DNA of 7,633 nt from Chitinophagales bacterium (GCA_015654495.1 JAATGW010000001.1:1-7633), one strand, 5' to 3'; positions 1-7,432 are shown, counted from the first letter of the stretch. Notes: generated from the sequence alone by a model not told the origin. Program-made: numbers and translations.

Positions 1-1
1 A

Positions 2-1939
2 ATGTTTACCGTGGAAATTGGTACCATGGTGATGTTAGCGGTTGTTTTATATTCAATAATTACCGGCGACAGATCGCAGGGGTCACTCGGTTATAATATT
101 ACCATATTTATCATTCTATTACTAACCGTTTTGTTTGCCAATTTTGCTGAAGCAATTGCCGAAGCAAGGGGAAAGGCCCAGGCAGAAAGCCTGAAAAAAA
201 CACGCAAAGACACCATTGCAAAGAAAATCTTTTCCCTGGGCGATATGTTCGCTGATGAAATCAGAGAGGTCCCCTCTTCCCAATTGCAGAAAGGCGACCG
301 GTTTATATGCGAAGCAGGTGATATCATTCCCATGGATGGAGAAATCATAAGGGGCATTGCAACGATTGACGAGTCAGCTATCACCGGTGAATCTGCACCA
401 GTGATTCGTGAAGCCGGTGGAGACAAATCGTCCGTTACAGGAGGTACCAAAGTACTTTCTGATAAAATCACGGTTAAAGTCACTACCGAGCCGGGACAAA
501 CATTTCTGGATAAAATGATTGCACTCGTAGAAGGCGCTAACAGGCAGAAAACTCCAAATGAAATAGCGCTCACTATTTTACTGGCAGCATTCACCATGAT
601 GTTTCTTATTGTATGTGTTACGCTGAAACCCTTCGCTGATTATGCGCAAACACCTATTACCATTGCTGCTTTCATATCGCTTTTTGTATGCCTGATCCCA
701 ACAACGATCGGAGGTTTGCTTTCAGCGATTGGTATTGCGGGAATGGACAGGGCATTGCGCGCCAATGTGATTGCAAAAAGCGGTAAGGCCGTGGAAACTG
801 CGGGTGATGTTGACGTACTGTTGCTTGATAAAACCGGAACTATCACTATAGGAAACCGCAAGGCTACCCGCTTTCACCCGGCGCCTGGCATCCTTGAAAA
901 AGACCTCATTAAAGCTGCTGCGCTGAGCTCGGTTGCTGATGAAACACCCGAAGGAAAATCGATCGTTGAATTGTCAGGATTGAACCCCTCTTCTGCATCA
1001 TTAAAAAATCCGGTGTTTATTCCTTTTACTGCAGAAACGCGCAGCAGCGGAATTGATATGGAGGGTATGCGTATCCGTAAAGGCGCTTTTGATGCGATTA
1101 AAATGATAGCAGAGAGAGCAGGGAATACGGTTGTCCCCGAAGTTAAATCGATCGTCGATGGAATTGCAATCAATGGTGGCACTCCGCTTGTTGTTATCGA
1201 AAACGAAAAAATAATTGGTGTAATTGAAATGCAGGACATCATCAAACCGGGCATCCAGGAAAGATTTCAACGTCTCAGAAAAATGGGTGTAAAAACGGTG
1301 ATGGTAACGGGTGATAATCCTCTCACAGCAAAATATATCGCCGGGGTTGCGGGAGTGGATGATTTTATTGCCGAAGCAAAACCGGAAGATAAAATGAATT
1401 ATATCCGGAAAGAACAAAGCGAAGGGAAACTGGTGGCTATGATGGGTGATGGTACCAATGATGCTCCTGCACTGGCGCAGGCAGATGTAGGTGTTGCGAT
1501 GAATAGTGGCACTCAGGCTGCAAAAGAGGCCGGAAATATGGTTGATCTTGATAACGATCCTACAAAACTGATTGAGATAGTTGAAATCGGCAAACAACTG
1601 CTCATCACCAGGGGTACACTTACCACATTCAGTATTGCGAATGATGTTGCAAAATACTTTGCCATTGTACCCGCACTATTTATCGCCTCGATTCCTGCAT
1701 TACAGGCATTAAATATCATGCATCTGAAAAGCCCGGCCAGCGCAATTCTTTCTGCAGTCATCTTCAATGCAATCATAATTCCGCTGCTGATTCCACTCGC
1801 ATTGAAAGGCGTTCAGTACAAACCAATAGGAGCGAGCGCCCTCTTGCGTAGGAACCTCCTGATTTATGGTATCGGCGGCGTGATTATACCTTTTATCGGA
1901 ATCAAACTGATTGATTTGATTATTGCAATGTTCATCTGA
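2..1939 (+). CDS. kdpB: K+-transporting P-type ATPase subunit KdpB, 5'-truncated by the window edge
   Basis: Catalytic subunit of the inner-membrane KdpFABC high-affinity K+ pump; it hydrolyses ATP through an aspartyl-phosphate to drive K+ uptake by KdpA. Visible motifs (window numbering): actuator-domain TGES at 128-131; the CLIPTTIGG membrane motif near residue 230; phosphorylation motif DKTGT with the acceptor Asp at 276; nucleotide-binding FTAETRSSG and RKGAFDA; TGDN at 436-439; hinge motif GDGTNDAP at 482-489; and the fifth-membrane-helix Asp548 and Lys551 that match the charged pair E. coli D583/K586. The C-terminus ends normally in three membrane helices. The ATG at position 2 aligns with an internal Met about 35 residues into E. 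coli KdpB, so the true start and first N-terminal helix region lie outside; this is an edge truncation, not a pseudogene. Every catalytic residue I looked for is present. It is the first visible gene of a five-gene (+) operon, with kdpA expected just upstream. Family assignment is essentially certain. Confidence 0.97.
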   Translation: MFTVEIGTMVMLAVVLYSIITGDRSQGSLGYNITIFIILLLTVLFANFAEAIAEARGKAQAESLKKTRKDTIAKKIFSLGDMFADEIREVPSSQLQKGDRFICEAGDIIPMDGEIIRGIATIDESAITGESAPVIREAGGDKSSVTGGTKVLSDKITVKVTTEPGQTFLDKMIALVEGANRQKTPNEIALTILLAAFTMMFLIVCVTLKPFADYAQTPITIAAFISLFVCLIPTTIGGLLSAIGIAGMDRALRANVIAKSGKAVETAGDVDVLLLDKTGTITIGNRKATRFHPAPGILEKDLIKAAALSSVADETPEGKSIVELSGLNPSSASLKNPVFIPFTAETRSSGIDMEGMRIRKGAFDAIKMIAERAGNTVVPEVKSIVDGIAINGGTPLVVIENEKIIGVIEMQDIIKPGIQERFQRLRKMGVKTVMVTGDNPLTAKYIAGVAGVDDFIAEAKPEDKMNYIRKEQSEGKLVAMMGDGTNDAPALAQADVGVAMNSGTQAAKEAGNMVDLDNDPTKLIEIVEIGKQLLITRGTLTTFSIANDVAKYFAIVPALFIASIPALQALNIMHLKSPASAILSAVIFNAIIIPLLIPLALKGVQYKPIGASALLRRNLLIYGIGGVIIPFIGIKLIDLIIAMFI

Positions 1940-1958
1940 CCTAAAAAAATGAATTAAC

Positions 1959-2513
1959 ATGAAAAAGAATCTGATGATATCATTAAAACTCACATTGGTG
2001 CTTTTGGTGATACTCGCTGTATTATACCCTGCGCTTATTGCATTGGCAGGTAAAATGACGGACAATGCTGGAAATGGAAAAAAAGTAATTGTTGATGGAA
2101 AAACAGTTGGATACGAATTGATCGGCCAGAAGTTCCGTGACGATAAGTATTTCCAGGGAAGGCCTTCAGCGGTGAATTATCATGCTGATGGAAGTGCCGG
2201 TAGTAACAAAGGACCTTCTAACCCCGATTATCTGAAAACAGTTCAGGAAAGGATCGACAGTTTGCTAGCGCATAATCCCGGTCTGAAACGTGAAGAAATT
2301 CCTGCTGAAATGGTCACTGCAAGTGGCAGTGGACTTGATCCGCATATCTCACCGGCAAGTGCTCTTATTCAGGTGAAGAGGATAGCTACCGTCAGAAACA
2401 TTTCAGAAGAAAAACTAAGATCTTTTATTGCTCAACAAACGGAAAAAGGTTTTGTATCTCCGGCAAAAGTCAACGTGCTTCTGCTCAATGTTGCACTGGA
2501 TAAGTTGAAATAG
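1959..2513 (+). CDS. kdpC: K+-transporting ATPase subunit KdpC
   Basis: Small accessory subunit of the KdpFABC pump, anchored in the inner membrane by one N-terminal helix with the rest in the periplasm; in the family it stabilises the KdpA-KdpB complex. The 184 residues are close to the usual ~190. One membrane segment (about residues 7-30, ending YPALIALAG) is followed by the signatures GQKF...YFQGRPSA (56-71), GSNKGPSNP (81-89) and VTASGSGLDPHISP (119-132), all highly typical of KdpC. The ATG at 1959 lies 19 nt after the kdpB stop. The leader is A-rich with no real Shine-Dalgarno, as is common in Bacteroidota. This start gives Lys-Lys directly before the hydrophobic helix, as expected for a signal anchor; a later in-frame ATG at 1974 would lose these charges. 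Nothing looks damaged. Confidence 0.97.
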   Translation: MKKNLMISLKLTLVLLVILAVLYPALIALAGKMTDNAGNGKKVIVDGKTVGYELIGQKFRDDKYFQGRPSAVNYHADGSAGSNKGPSNPDYLKTVQERIDSLLAHNPGLKREEIPAEMVTASGSGLDPHISPASALIQVKRIATVRNISEEKLRSFIAQQTEKGFVSPAKVNVLLLNVALDKLK

Positions 2514-2520
2514 CACCCGT

Positions 2521-3597
2521 ATGAAAAACATAGCACTTACTGTTATCATCACCTGTGCTGTATTTCAGATTCGTGCACAGGAAGAAAATAAGATCACGGT
2601 CAACTGGAACGCATATGCTGAACTTTACTATTCATATGACTTCAATAAACCGGTTGATCACAACAAGCCGCCGTTTCTTTACAGCCATAGCCGCAGCAAT
2701 GAATTCAATCTCAATCTCGGGTACCTTAAAGGCAGTGTATCGGGTGAAAGGCTGCGCGCAAATCTTGCACTGGCAGCGGGTACTTATATCAACGCCAATT
2801 ATTCATCAGAACCCGGGGTGCTGAAAAATATCTTTGAAGCTTCTGCCGGAATTAAACTAAGTAAAAAACAAAATCTTTGGTTTGATATCGGGATTATGCC
2901 TTCTCATATTGGTTTTGAATCAGCAATCAGCAAGGACTGCTGGACGCTTACCCGGAGCATTGCCGCTGAAAATTCACCTTACTATGAAACGGGTGCAAAA
3001 CTCTCTTACTCAACTAAAAATGAGAAATGGTTTTTCAGCGGAATGATTCTGAATGGCTGGCAGAGAATTAAAAAGCCCGATGGAATTGACAAGCCGGCAT
3101 TTGGAACACAGGTAACATTTAAACCTTCCCCTTCTGTGCTGATCAATCATAGCAGTTTTTTCGGCACCGATCATCCAGATAGTACGGGTCAATACCGGAT
3201 CTTTCAAAACTTATATTCTGTTATTTCTCTGAATAATTTCTGGGGATTAACATTGGGGCTGGATTATGGACTGGAACGACAACCAAAACCGGGGTCATCA
3301 TGGTATCAATGGTATAGCCCGATTGCTATTCTAAGATATCAACCATCAGCCCAATGGGCATTTGCAGCCCGTGCAGAATATTACAGGGATGCAAATGCTG
3401 TAATAATCCAGGTAAACAGCCCCAACGGATTTTCTGTAAGCGGATATTCGCTGAACATCGATCATATGCCGGCGAAATCGGTAGCAATTCGACTTGAAGT
3501 AAGAACATTGCTGGCAAAAGACCCGATATTTATAAAGGGAGATGAAACAGCTAAAAACAATACTTCAATCACCTTTTCAACTGCAGTATCATTTTAA
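2521..3597 (+). CDS. Porin-like outer-membrane beta-barrel protein of the kdp operon (OmpL/BBP2-like)
   Basis: A predicted outer-membrane barrel of 358 residues. Residues 1-19 form a signal peptide (Lys2, hydrophobic core, cleavage likely after Ala19 so that Gln20 becomes the N-terminus, a common Bacteroidota pattern). The mature part has alternating polar/aromatic strands throughout and ends in STAVSF, a terminal-Phe signal of the kind recognised by the BAM machinery. Conserved-looking blocks are ELYYSYDFNKP (34-44) with Asn/Glu-rich NEFNLNLG (60-67), and GIMPSHIGFES...KDCW (124-141) followed by AENSPYYETGAKLSY (149 onward). From memory these match the putative beta-barrel porin-2 family (PF07642, OmpL-like), members of which sit between kdpC and kdpD in other Bacteroidota. 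The gene begins 7 nt after kdpC, and its TAA overlaps the kdpD ATG by 1 nt, so it is clearly an operon member. Passage of K+ or other small solutes through the outer membrane is inferred from this context only. The substrate is unknown and a non-channel barrel remains possible. Confidence 0.85.
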   Translation: MKNIALTVIITCAVFQIRAQEENKITVNWNAYAELYYSYDFNKPVDHNKPPFLYSHSRSNEFNLNLGYLKGSVSGERLRANLALAAGTYINANYSSEPGVLKNIFEASAGIKLSKKQNLWFDIGIMPSHIGFESAISKDCWTLTRSIAAENSPYYETGAKLSYSTKNEKWFFSGMILNGWQRIKKPDGIDKPAFGTQVTFKPSPSVLINHSSFFGTDHPDSTGQYRIFQNLYSVISLNNFWGLTLGLDYGLERQPKPGSSWYQWYSPIAILRYQPSAQWAFAARAEYYRDANAVIIQVNSPNGFSVSGYSLNIDHMPAKSVAIRLEVRTLLAKDPIFIKGDETAKNNTSITFSTAVSF

Positions 3598-4724
3598 TGA
3601 ATCCCGAATCTACCATATCAAATTCCGACAACGTTGCTGTTAATCTCTCAACAGGTGGAAAGCTGAAAATTTATATCGGCATGAGTGCAGGTGTCGGGAA
3701 AACTTACCGGATGCTTCAGGATGCACATGCGCTGTATAAAGACGGCATAAATATCATGATCGGTTATGTAGAAACACATAAACGCAAAGAAACAGAAGCG
3801 CTTATAGCGGGATTACCGGTGATTCCACGACGAGAAGTATTTTATAAAGGGAAAAGACTTGAAGAGCTGGATGTAGCGGCAATTTTATTGTTGCATCCGT
3901 CAGTTGTAATAGTGGACGAACTCGCACATAGCAATATCCCGGGAAGTAAAAATGAAAAACGCTGGCAGGATGTTCTCGATATATTAAATGCAGGCGTGGA
4001 TGTAATCACCGCCGTTAATATCCAGCATATCGAAAGTATTAATGAAGATGTTAAGCTGATTACCGGAGTAGAAGTAAAAGAAAGGATTCCGGACAAAATG
4101 CTCCTGTTAGCAAATGAAGTGGTTAATATTGATCTTACTGCTGAAGAACTGATCAAAAGGTTGAAAGAAGGAAAAATTTACGACCATTCGAAAGTTCAGC
4201 AAGCCCTCACCAATTTTTTCCAACCCGAGAAAATTCTGCAACTCCGTGAGCTTGCACTGAAAGAAGTGGCGGGGCAGGTGGAAAGAAAAGTTGATCACGA
4301 GATCATATCCAAAAAACTGAACTTCCGCCACGAACATCTCCTCGCCTGCATTTCCACAAATCACGAAATTGCCCAGCGTATTATCAGGAAAACTGCCCGG
4401 CTTGCTTCCTACTACAACAGTACCTGGTATGTGTTGTATGTACAAACGCCAGGGGAGTCAGTAAACAAAATAAGGCTCGCCGCACAACGTCATTTAATCA
4501 ATAACTTTAAAAATGCAACCGAACTCGGAGCGGAAGTTATTCAACTGAAACATGATCGTATAGCAGACGCCATTTTAAAAGTAGTGGAAGAAAAAGAAAT
4601 CACAACCATCTGTCTTGGCAAACCGCATCTGAACATTTTCAGGACAATTTTCAAAACCGGCGTTTTTTATCAGCTGTTAAAAACTTTGAGCAGAAAAGAT
4701 ATCGATTTAGTAATTCTGTCATGA
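3597..4724 (+). CDS. kdpD: Sensor-only KdpD: KdpD ATP-binding domain plus USP domain, no membrane or kinase part
   Basis: Corresponds to the cytosolic N-terminal ~375 residues of E. coli KdpD (894 residues). After a polar 20-residue leader come a Walker A loop at G28-T36 (GMSAGVGKT, with K35 and T36) and a Walker B-like VVIVDELAH with D107/E108, then the family block around SNIPGSKNEKRWQDV and TAVNIQHIES. From about H247 to the C-terminus there is a universal-stress-protein (USP) fold ending DLVILS. No membrane helix, DUF4118 region, GAF, HisKA or ATPase domain follows. The stop is a clean TGA, not a frameshift, because the next gene starts in the ATGA overlap with a different architecture. 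In the family this region tunes the kinase/phosphatase balance in response to K+ and nucleotides; here it must do so in trans, probably on the kinase encoded next (inference). The TAATG start is coupled to the barrel gene. Product naming in databases varies (KdpD, 'sensor protein KdpD', 'histidine kinase'), though it cannot itself be a kinase of the HisKA type. Confidence 0.93.
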   Translation: MNPESTISNSDNVAVNLSTGGKLKIYIGMSAGVGKTYRMLQDAHALYKDGINIMIGYVETHKRKETEALIAGLPVIPRREVFYKGKRLEELDVAAILLLHPSVVIVDELAHSNIPGSKNEKRWQDVLDILNAGVDVITAVNIQHIESINEDVKLITGVEVKERIPDKMLLLANEVVNIDLTAEELIKRLKEGKIYDHSKVQQALTNFFQPEKILQLRELALKEVAGQVERKVDHEIISKKLNFRHEHLLACISTNHEIAQRIIRKTARLASYYNSTWYVLYVQTPGESVNKIRLAAQRHLINNFKNATELGAEVIQLKHDRIADAILKVVEEKEITTICLGKPHLNIFRTIFKTGVFYQLLKTLSRKDIDLVILS

Positions 4725-6418
4725 CTACCGTAAAAAGCAAAATAAGGGCCGGCACCATATTCCTGTTTTCGTTATTACTGATTTCAGGTGGAATAGGAAT
4801 TTACTACCTTGTTCAGTTAAAAAATGATGCAAAGGCAATCCTCGCCAATAATTATGAATCCGTTGAATACTGTCAGCGATTGCTTTCATCTATCGATAGC
4901 CTGGCGATTGACAGGGAAAAATCAATTGCCGCTATTAAGGCAAATGTAAAAGCACAGGACAAGAACGTCACTGAGCCTGGTGAAAAAGAACTAACCGCTT
5001 CATTGGCTGAATCTTTAAAAATAATTGATTCACCAGATTATACTACTGAAAACATACTATCCATTAAGAATAAGATCAGGGAGATCATTCGCCTGAATAT
5101 GGCGGCGATCGAAACTAAAAATAAAAAAGCCGAAGCAACAGCTGAAAAAGCCTTGCGCTACCTCACCATAATTGCTACCGTCATTTTCATTATCGCCATA
5201 ACCTTCAGCTATAATTTTCCTTTTATCATCACAAATCCTATCCGGAAGCTGACTGAAGCTATACGGCAGATAGAAGAAAAAAACTATAAGTACAGGATTC
5301 AGCTCGAACAGAAGGACGAATTCGGTCAGATGGCCAATGCATACAATTCCATGGCTGCGAGGCTCGAATATTTCGAAAGCAGTAACCTGAACAAGATTCT
5401 TTTTGAAAAGAGTCGTGCAGAAGCTGTAATCAACAGCTTGCAGGATGCAAGTATTGGCATCGATGACAAAAACAGGATTCTTTTTGCAAATGACCAGGCA
5501 CTGCAATTACTCGGACTGCAGTCCGGCGACATTGTAGGACATTCTGCTGATGACCTGAAATCAGAAAACGATCTTTTCAGATTTTTGATGGAGGACAAAA
5601 GCCAGGCTCCGTTTAAAATTGTTGTCAGCAACCGCGAAAACTATTTCAATAAAGAAATTCTTGATATTCGTCAGAAAGATGGTTCTGGTAATAAGATGAT
5701 CATAATAAAAAATATCACTTCTTTTAAAGAACTCGATGTTGCAAAAACAAATTTTATAGCTACTATTTCACATGAGTTGAAAACGCCCCTGGCCTCATCA
5801 GATTTCGGGCTCAAATTACTTGAGGATGAGCGTATCGGAACTTTATCAGGAGAGCAACTGAATATCATTAACCACTTAAAAGACGACAACAAACGGATGC
5901 TGAAGATCCTCAGCGAATTGCTGAATATGGCCCAGGTTGAATCAGGGAAAATTGAAATCAGGACTGAAACTGTGGATCCTGCTGTTATTGTTTCGCAGGC
6001 AATTGACACAATTGAAAAAGCAGCAGAAGAAACAAATATCCGTATTGAAACGATCAATGAGTCCAACACCACTGTGAAAGGCGATCACGAAAAGCTCATT
6101 TGGGTATTGAATAATTTTTTATCGAATGCGGTTAAATTTTCTCCGAGAGAGGGAATGATTCTGATAAGAATAAAATCCGATGATAAAAACCTTGTAATGT
6201 CGGTGGAAGATGAAGGGCCAGGTATTGAGCACGGTTATATAAATCATATTTTTACACGTTATTTCAAAGCACCAGGAAATACGCAACCAGGCAATGGCTT
6301 GGGGCTTGCCATTTCAAAGGATTTTATTGAAGCAATGAATGGAAGCATTAAAGCCGAAAACAAATCCGGCCACGGTGCGGTTTTCAGTTTCAGGATTCCT
6401 CTTGCACAGGGAAGTTAG
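4721..6418 (+). CDS. Membrane sensor histidine kinase (periplasmic sensor-HAMP-PAS-HisKA-HATPase), partner of split KdpD
   Basis: A complete 565-residue sensor kinase. TM1 is about 11-31. A ~115-residue helical periplasmic part resembles the four-helix-bundle type of chemoreceptors. TM2 is about 147-170, followed by a HAMP domain starting near N172-P173 (NPIRKLTEAI) and a PAS domain at roughly 232-335. The HisKA dimerisation helix carries the phospho-acceptor H351 in SHELKTP. The ATPase domain has an N box NNFLSNAVKFS with N465 and N469, a G1 box DEGPGI at 497-502 and a G2 box GNGLGLAIS from 524. All catalytic motifs are intact. There is no receiver domain, so a separate response regulator is needed; none lies next to it in this window. 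The start overlaps the kdpD stop by 4 nt (ATGA), indicating translational coupling and suggesting the two proteins form one sensor, replacing the kinase half of E. coli KdpD with a differently anchored one. I left the symbol empty because the membrane and input domains are not those of classical KdpD. Confidence 0.93.
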   Translation: MTTVKSKIRAGTIFLFSLLLISGGIGIYYLVQLKNDAKAILANNYESVEYCQRLLSSIDSLAIDREKSIAAIKANVKAQDKNVTEPGEKELTASLAESLKIIDSPDYTTENILSIKNKIREIIRLNMAAIETKNKKAEATAEKALRYLTIIATVIFIIAITFSYNFPFIITNPIRKLTEAIRQIEEKNYKYRIQLEQKDEFGQMANAYNSMAARLEYFESSNLNKILFEKSRAEAVINSLQDASIGIDDKNRILFANDQALQLLGLQSGDIVGHSADDLKSENDLFRFLMEDKSQAPFKIVVSNRENYFNKEILDIRQKDGSGNKMIIIKNITSFKELDVAKTNFIATISHELKTPLASSDFGLKLLEDERIGTLSGEQLNIINHLKDDNKRMLKILSELLNMAQVESGKIEIRTETVDPAVIVSQAIDTIEKAAEETNIRIETINESNTTVKGDHEKLIWVLNNFLSNAVKFSPREGMILIRIKSDDKNLVMSVEDEGPGIEHGYINHIFTRYFKAPGNTQPGNGLGLAISKDFIEAMNGSIKAENKSGHGAVFSFRIPLAQGS

Positions 6419-6459
6419 CATAAGGTTGCCAGGTCTCTTTCCGGATTCTTAGCCCTGAT

Positions 6460-7344
6460 CTATGGTAACATTTTCTCCTGTTGATTAAAATAGCCGTTAT
6501 AACTTGCTTCTGATTCAAGCCAAACGCGTATAAGGTTCCAAAACTCTGCGGGCTCTTCCGAAGCAAAGAATGCATTTTCATCATTGCCCGTATTTTTCAA
6601 TGAAGTCTTAGGAAGATTTACCCACCGGATATTAGCATTTGAATAGCGACTCAGTAAAGCACGTATAGCTGCTTCCGGCAAAAATGGATTGCCGGCAAAA
6701 CTGATGCTCAACACAGGAATCCTTAACCGGCAGTAGTTGTTATCAGGGAAATCATCGAACAAGCCGTTTTCATTACTACACCAACTTGACCACTCCCTGA
6801 TTACTCCGGCTGGCAAATCTGTAAGGTAACGTAGCTTTTTTCCGGGGTAATAGCCGAACAGAAAAATCAAAACAGGTAAAATCCTTTTCATCAGGAAAAG
6901 CAGTATCCGTATACGTAAAGGCCTCAGGCGGGAACAGGTTAGCCCGGAACTGATCATGATCATCCTGTTGATATAAGTGCTGGCTGCTGAAATACCGGCA
7001 ATTTCACCACTCAGGCCATGAGCCAAAAATATAAGCTCTTTAGCAGGATACCGGTGCCGCGCGAATAATAAAGCCGCATCAAGGTCCTGCATTGCCCAAT
7101 GCATGATACTCACCTCTGCCTTTTTTTTCATCAGCCATTCCGGCTTATCCAAACCGCGGTAACTGAATGAGATTATGGTATATCCCGAGCCTGCCAGAAA
7201 ATCTGCAAAATTGTTATATAAAGACTGTTCCATCATCGCGCCCTGACCGATCACAATCATATGATTGTTTTCAGATTCAGGTCTGAAAATGCTGATCATC
7301 ATTTCTCTTCCATCCTTTGTCTTTATTAATTCCCTATACTCCAT
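6460..7344 (-). CDS. Alpha/beta-hydrolase-fold protein with apparently degenerate catalytic triad
   Basis: 294 residues, cytoplasmic (no signal peptide). The start ITs a short KTKDGREM strand as in COG4757-type predicted alpha/beta hydrolases. Family-like landmarks are an early glycine loop (VIGQGAMMEQ), SYRGLDKPEW, HWAMQDLDAAL...RYP, the nucleophile-elbow region LAHGLSGE (107-114), a hydrophobic segment ending FGYYPGKKL, and LTDLPAGVIREWSSWC. Compared with the usual GHSxGG elbow, the nucleophile position is Gly110 (codon at 7015-7017), with a Ser only at 112. The usual DD near the acid position reads G218-N219. No histidine exists anywhere after H109, so the usual GHFGFF charge-relay histidine is missing. 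A conventional hydrolase activity is therefore doubtful, although the fold-defining segments are kept. The gene is convergent with the kdp operon, separated from it by 41 nt, and probably has its own promoter in the 136-nt upstream gap. Family assignment rests on remembered motifs. The substrate or role is unknown. Confidence 0.85.
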   Translation of the reverse strand: MEYRELIKTKDGREMMISIFRPESENNHMIVIGQGAMMEQSLYNNFADFLAGSGYTIISFSYRGLDKPEWLMKKKAEVSIMHWAMQDLDAALLFARHRYPAKELIFLAHGLSGEIAGISAASTYINRMIMISSGLTCSRLRPLRIRILLFLMKRILPVLIFLFGYYPGKKLRYLTDLPAGVIREWSSWCSNENGLFDDFPDNNYCRLRIPVLSISFAGNPFLPEAAIRALLSRYSNANIRWVNLPKTSLKNTGNDENAFFASEEPAEFWNLIRVWLESEASYNGYFNQQEKMLP

Positions 7345-7395
7345 AATTCACATTTCAGTAACCGGATCGTCAGCCACAAGCAGGCCGTTCCGGTA

Positions 7396-7426
7396 CAAAA
7401 TTCTACTATAAAAACCCATGGATAAA
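7396..7426 (-). promoter_or_regulatory. Candidate Bacteroidota-type promoter for the hydrolase gene
   Basis: On the minus strand, GAATTTTG (7396-7403) matches five of six defined bases of the Bacteroidota -7 element TAnnTTTG. It is preceded after 19 nt by TTTA (7423-7426), a partial match to the -33 element TTTG. This would place the start of transcription about 50 nt before the hydrolase ATG. A sigma70-like TATAGT overlaps the same stretch (7405-7410) but lacks a well-spaced -35. The match is partial and the region AT-rich, so this is only a candidate. Confidence 0.2.
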
Positions 7427-7432
7427 GTGAAT

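Noticed and set aside
91..1776. Several long minus-strand open frames opposite kdpB (for example 91-597, 874-1254, 1001-1597)
   Set aside because: They are antisense to a gene whose every family motif is intact, and their translations show no recognisable domain; they are by-products of kdpB codon use.
1949..1957. Two-codon mini-ORF (ATG AAT TAA) in the kdpB-kdpC spacer, possible leader-peptide control
   Set aside because: Such a short frame is expected by chance in an A-rich spacer and there is no attenuator-like hairpin next to it.
2555..2824. Plus-strand 89-codon frame inside the barrel gene
   Set aside because: It lies wholly within the barrel coding sequence in another frame and is His/Ile/Thr-rich without domain character; a shadow frame.
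4700..4730. A frameshift that has broken one long kdpD into two pieces
   Set aside because: The downstream gene has its own start, TM1, periplasmic part, TM2, HAMP and PAS, none of which belong to classical KdpD, so these are two designed genes.
6425..6469. Possible terminator in the convergent gap: GTTGCCA (6425-6431) pairing with TGGTAAC (6463-6469), followed by ATTTTCT
   Set aside because: Seven pairs including a G-U closing a 31-nt loop make a poor stem; no convincing terminator is visible between the two convergent genes.
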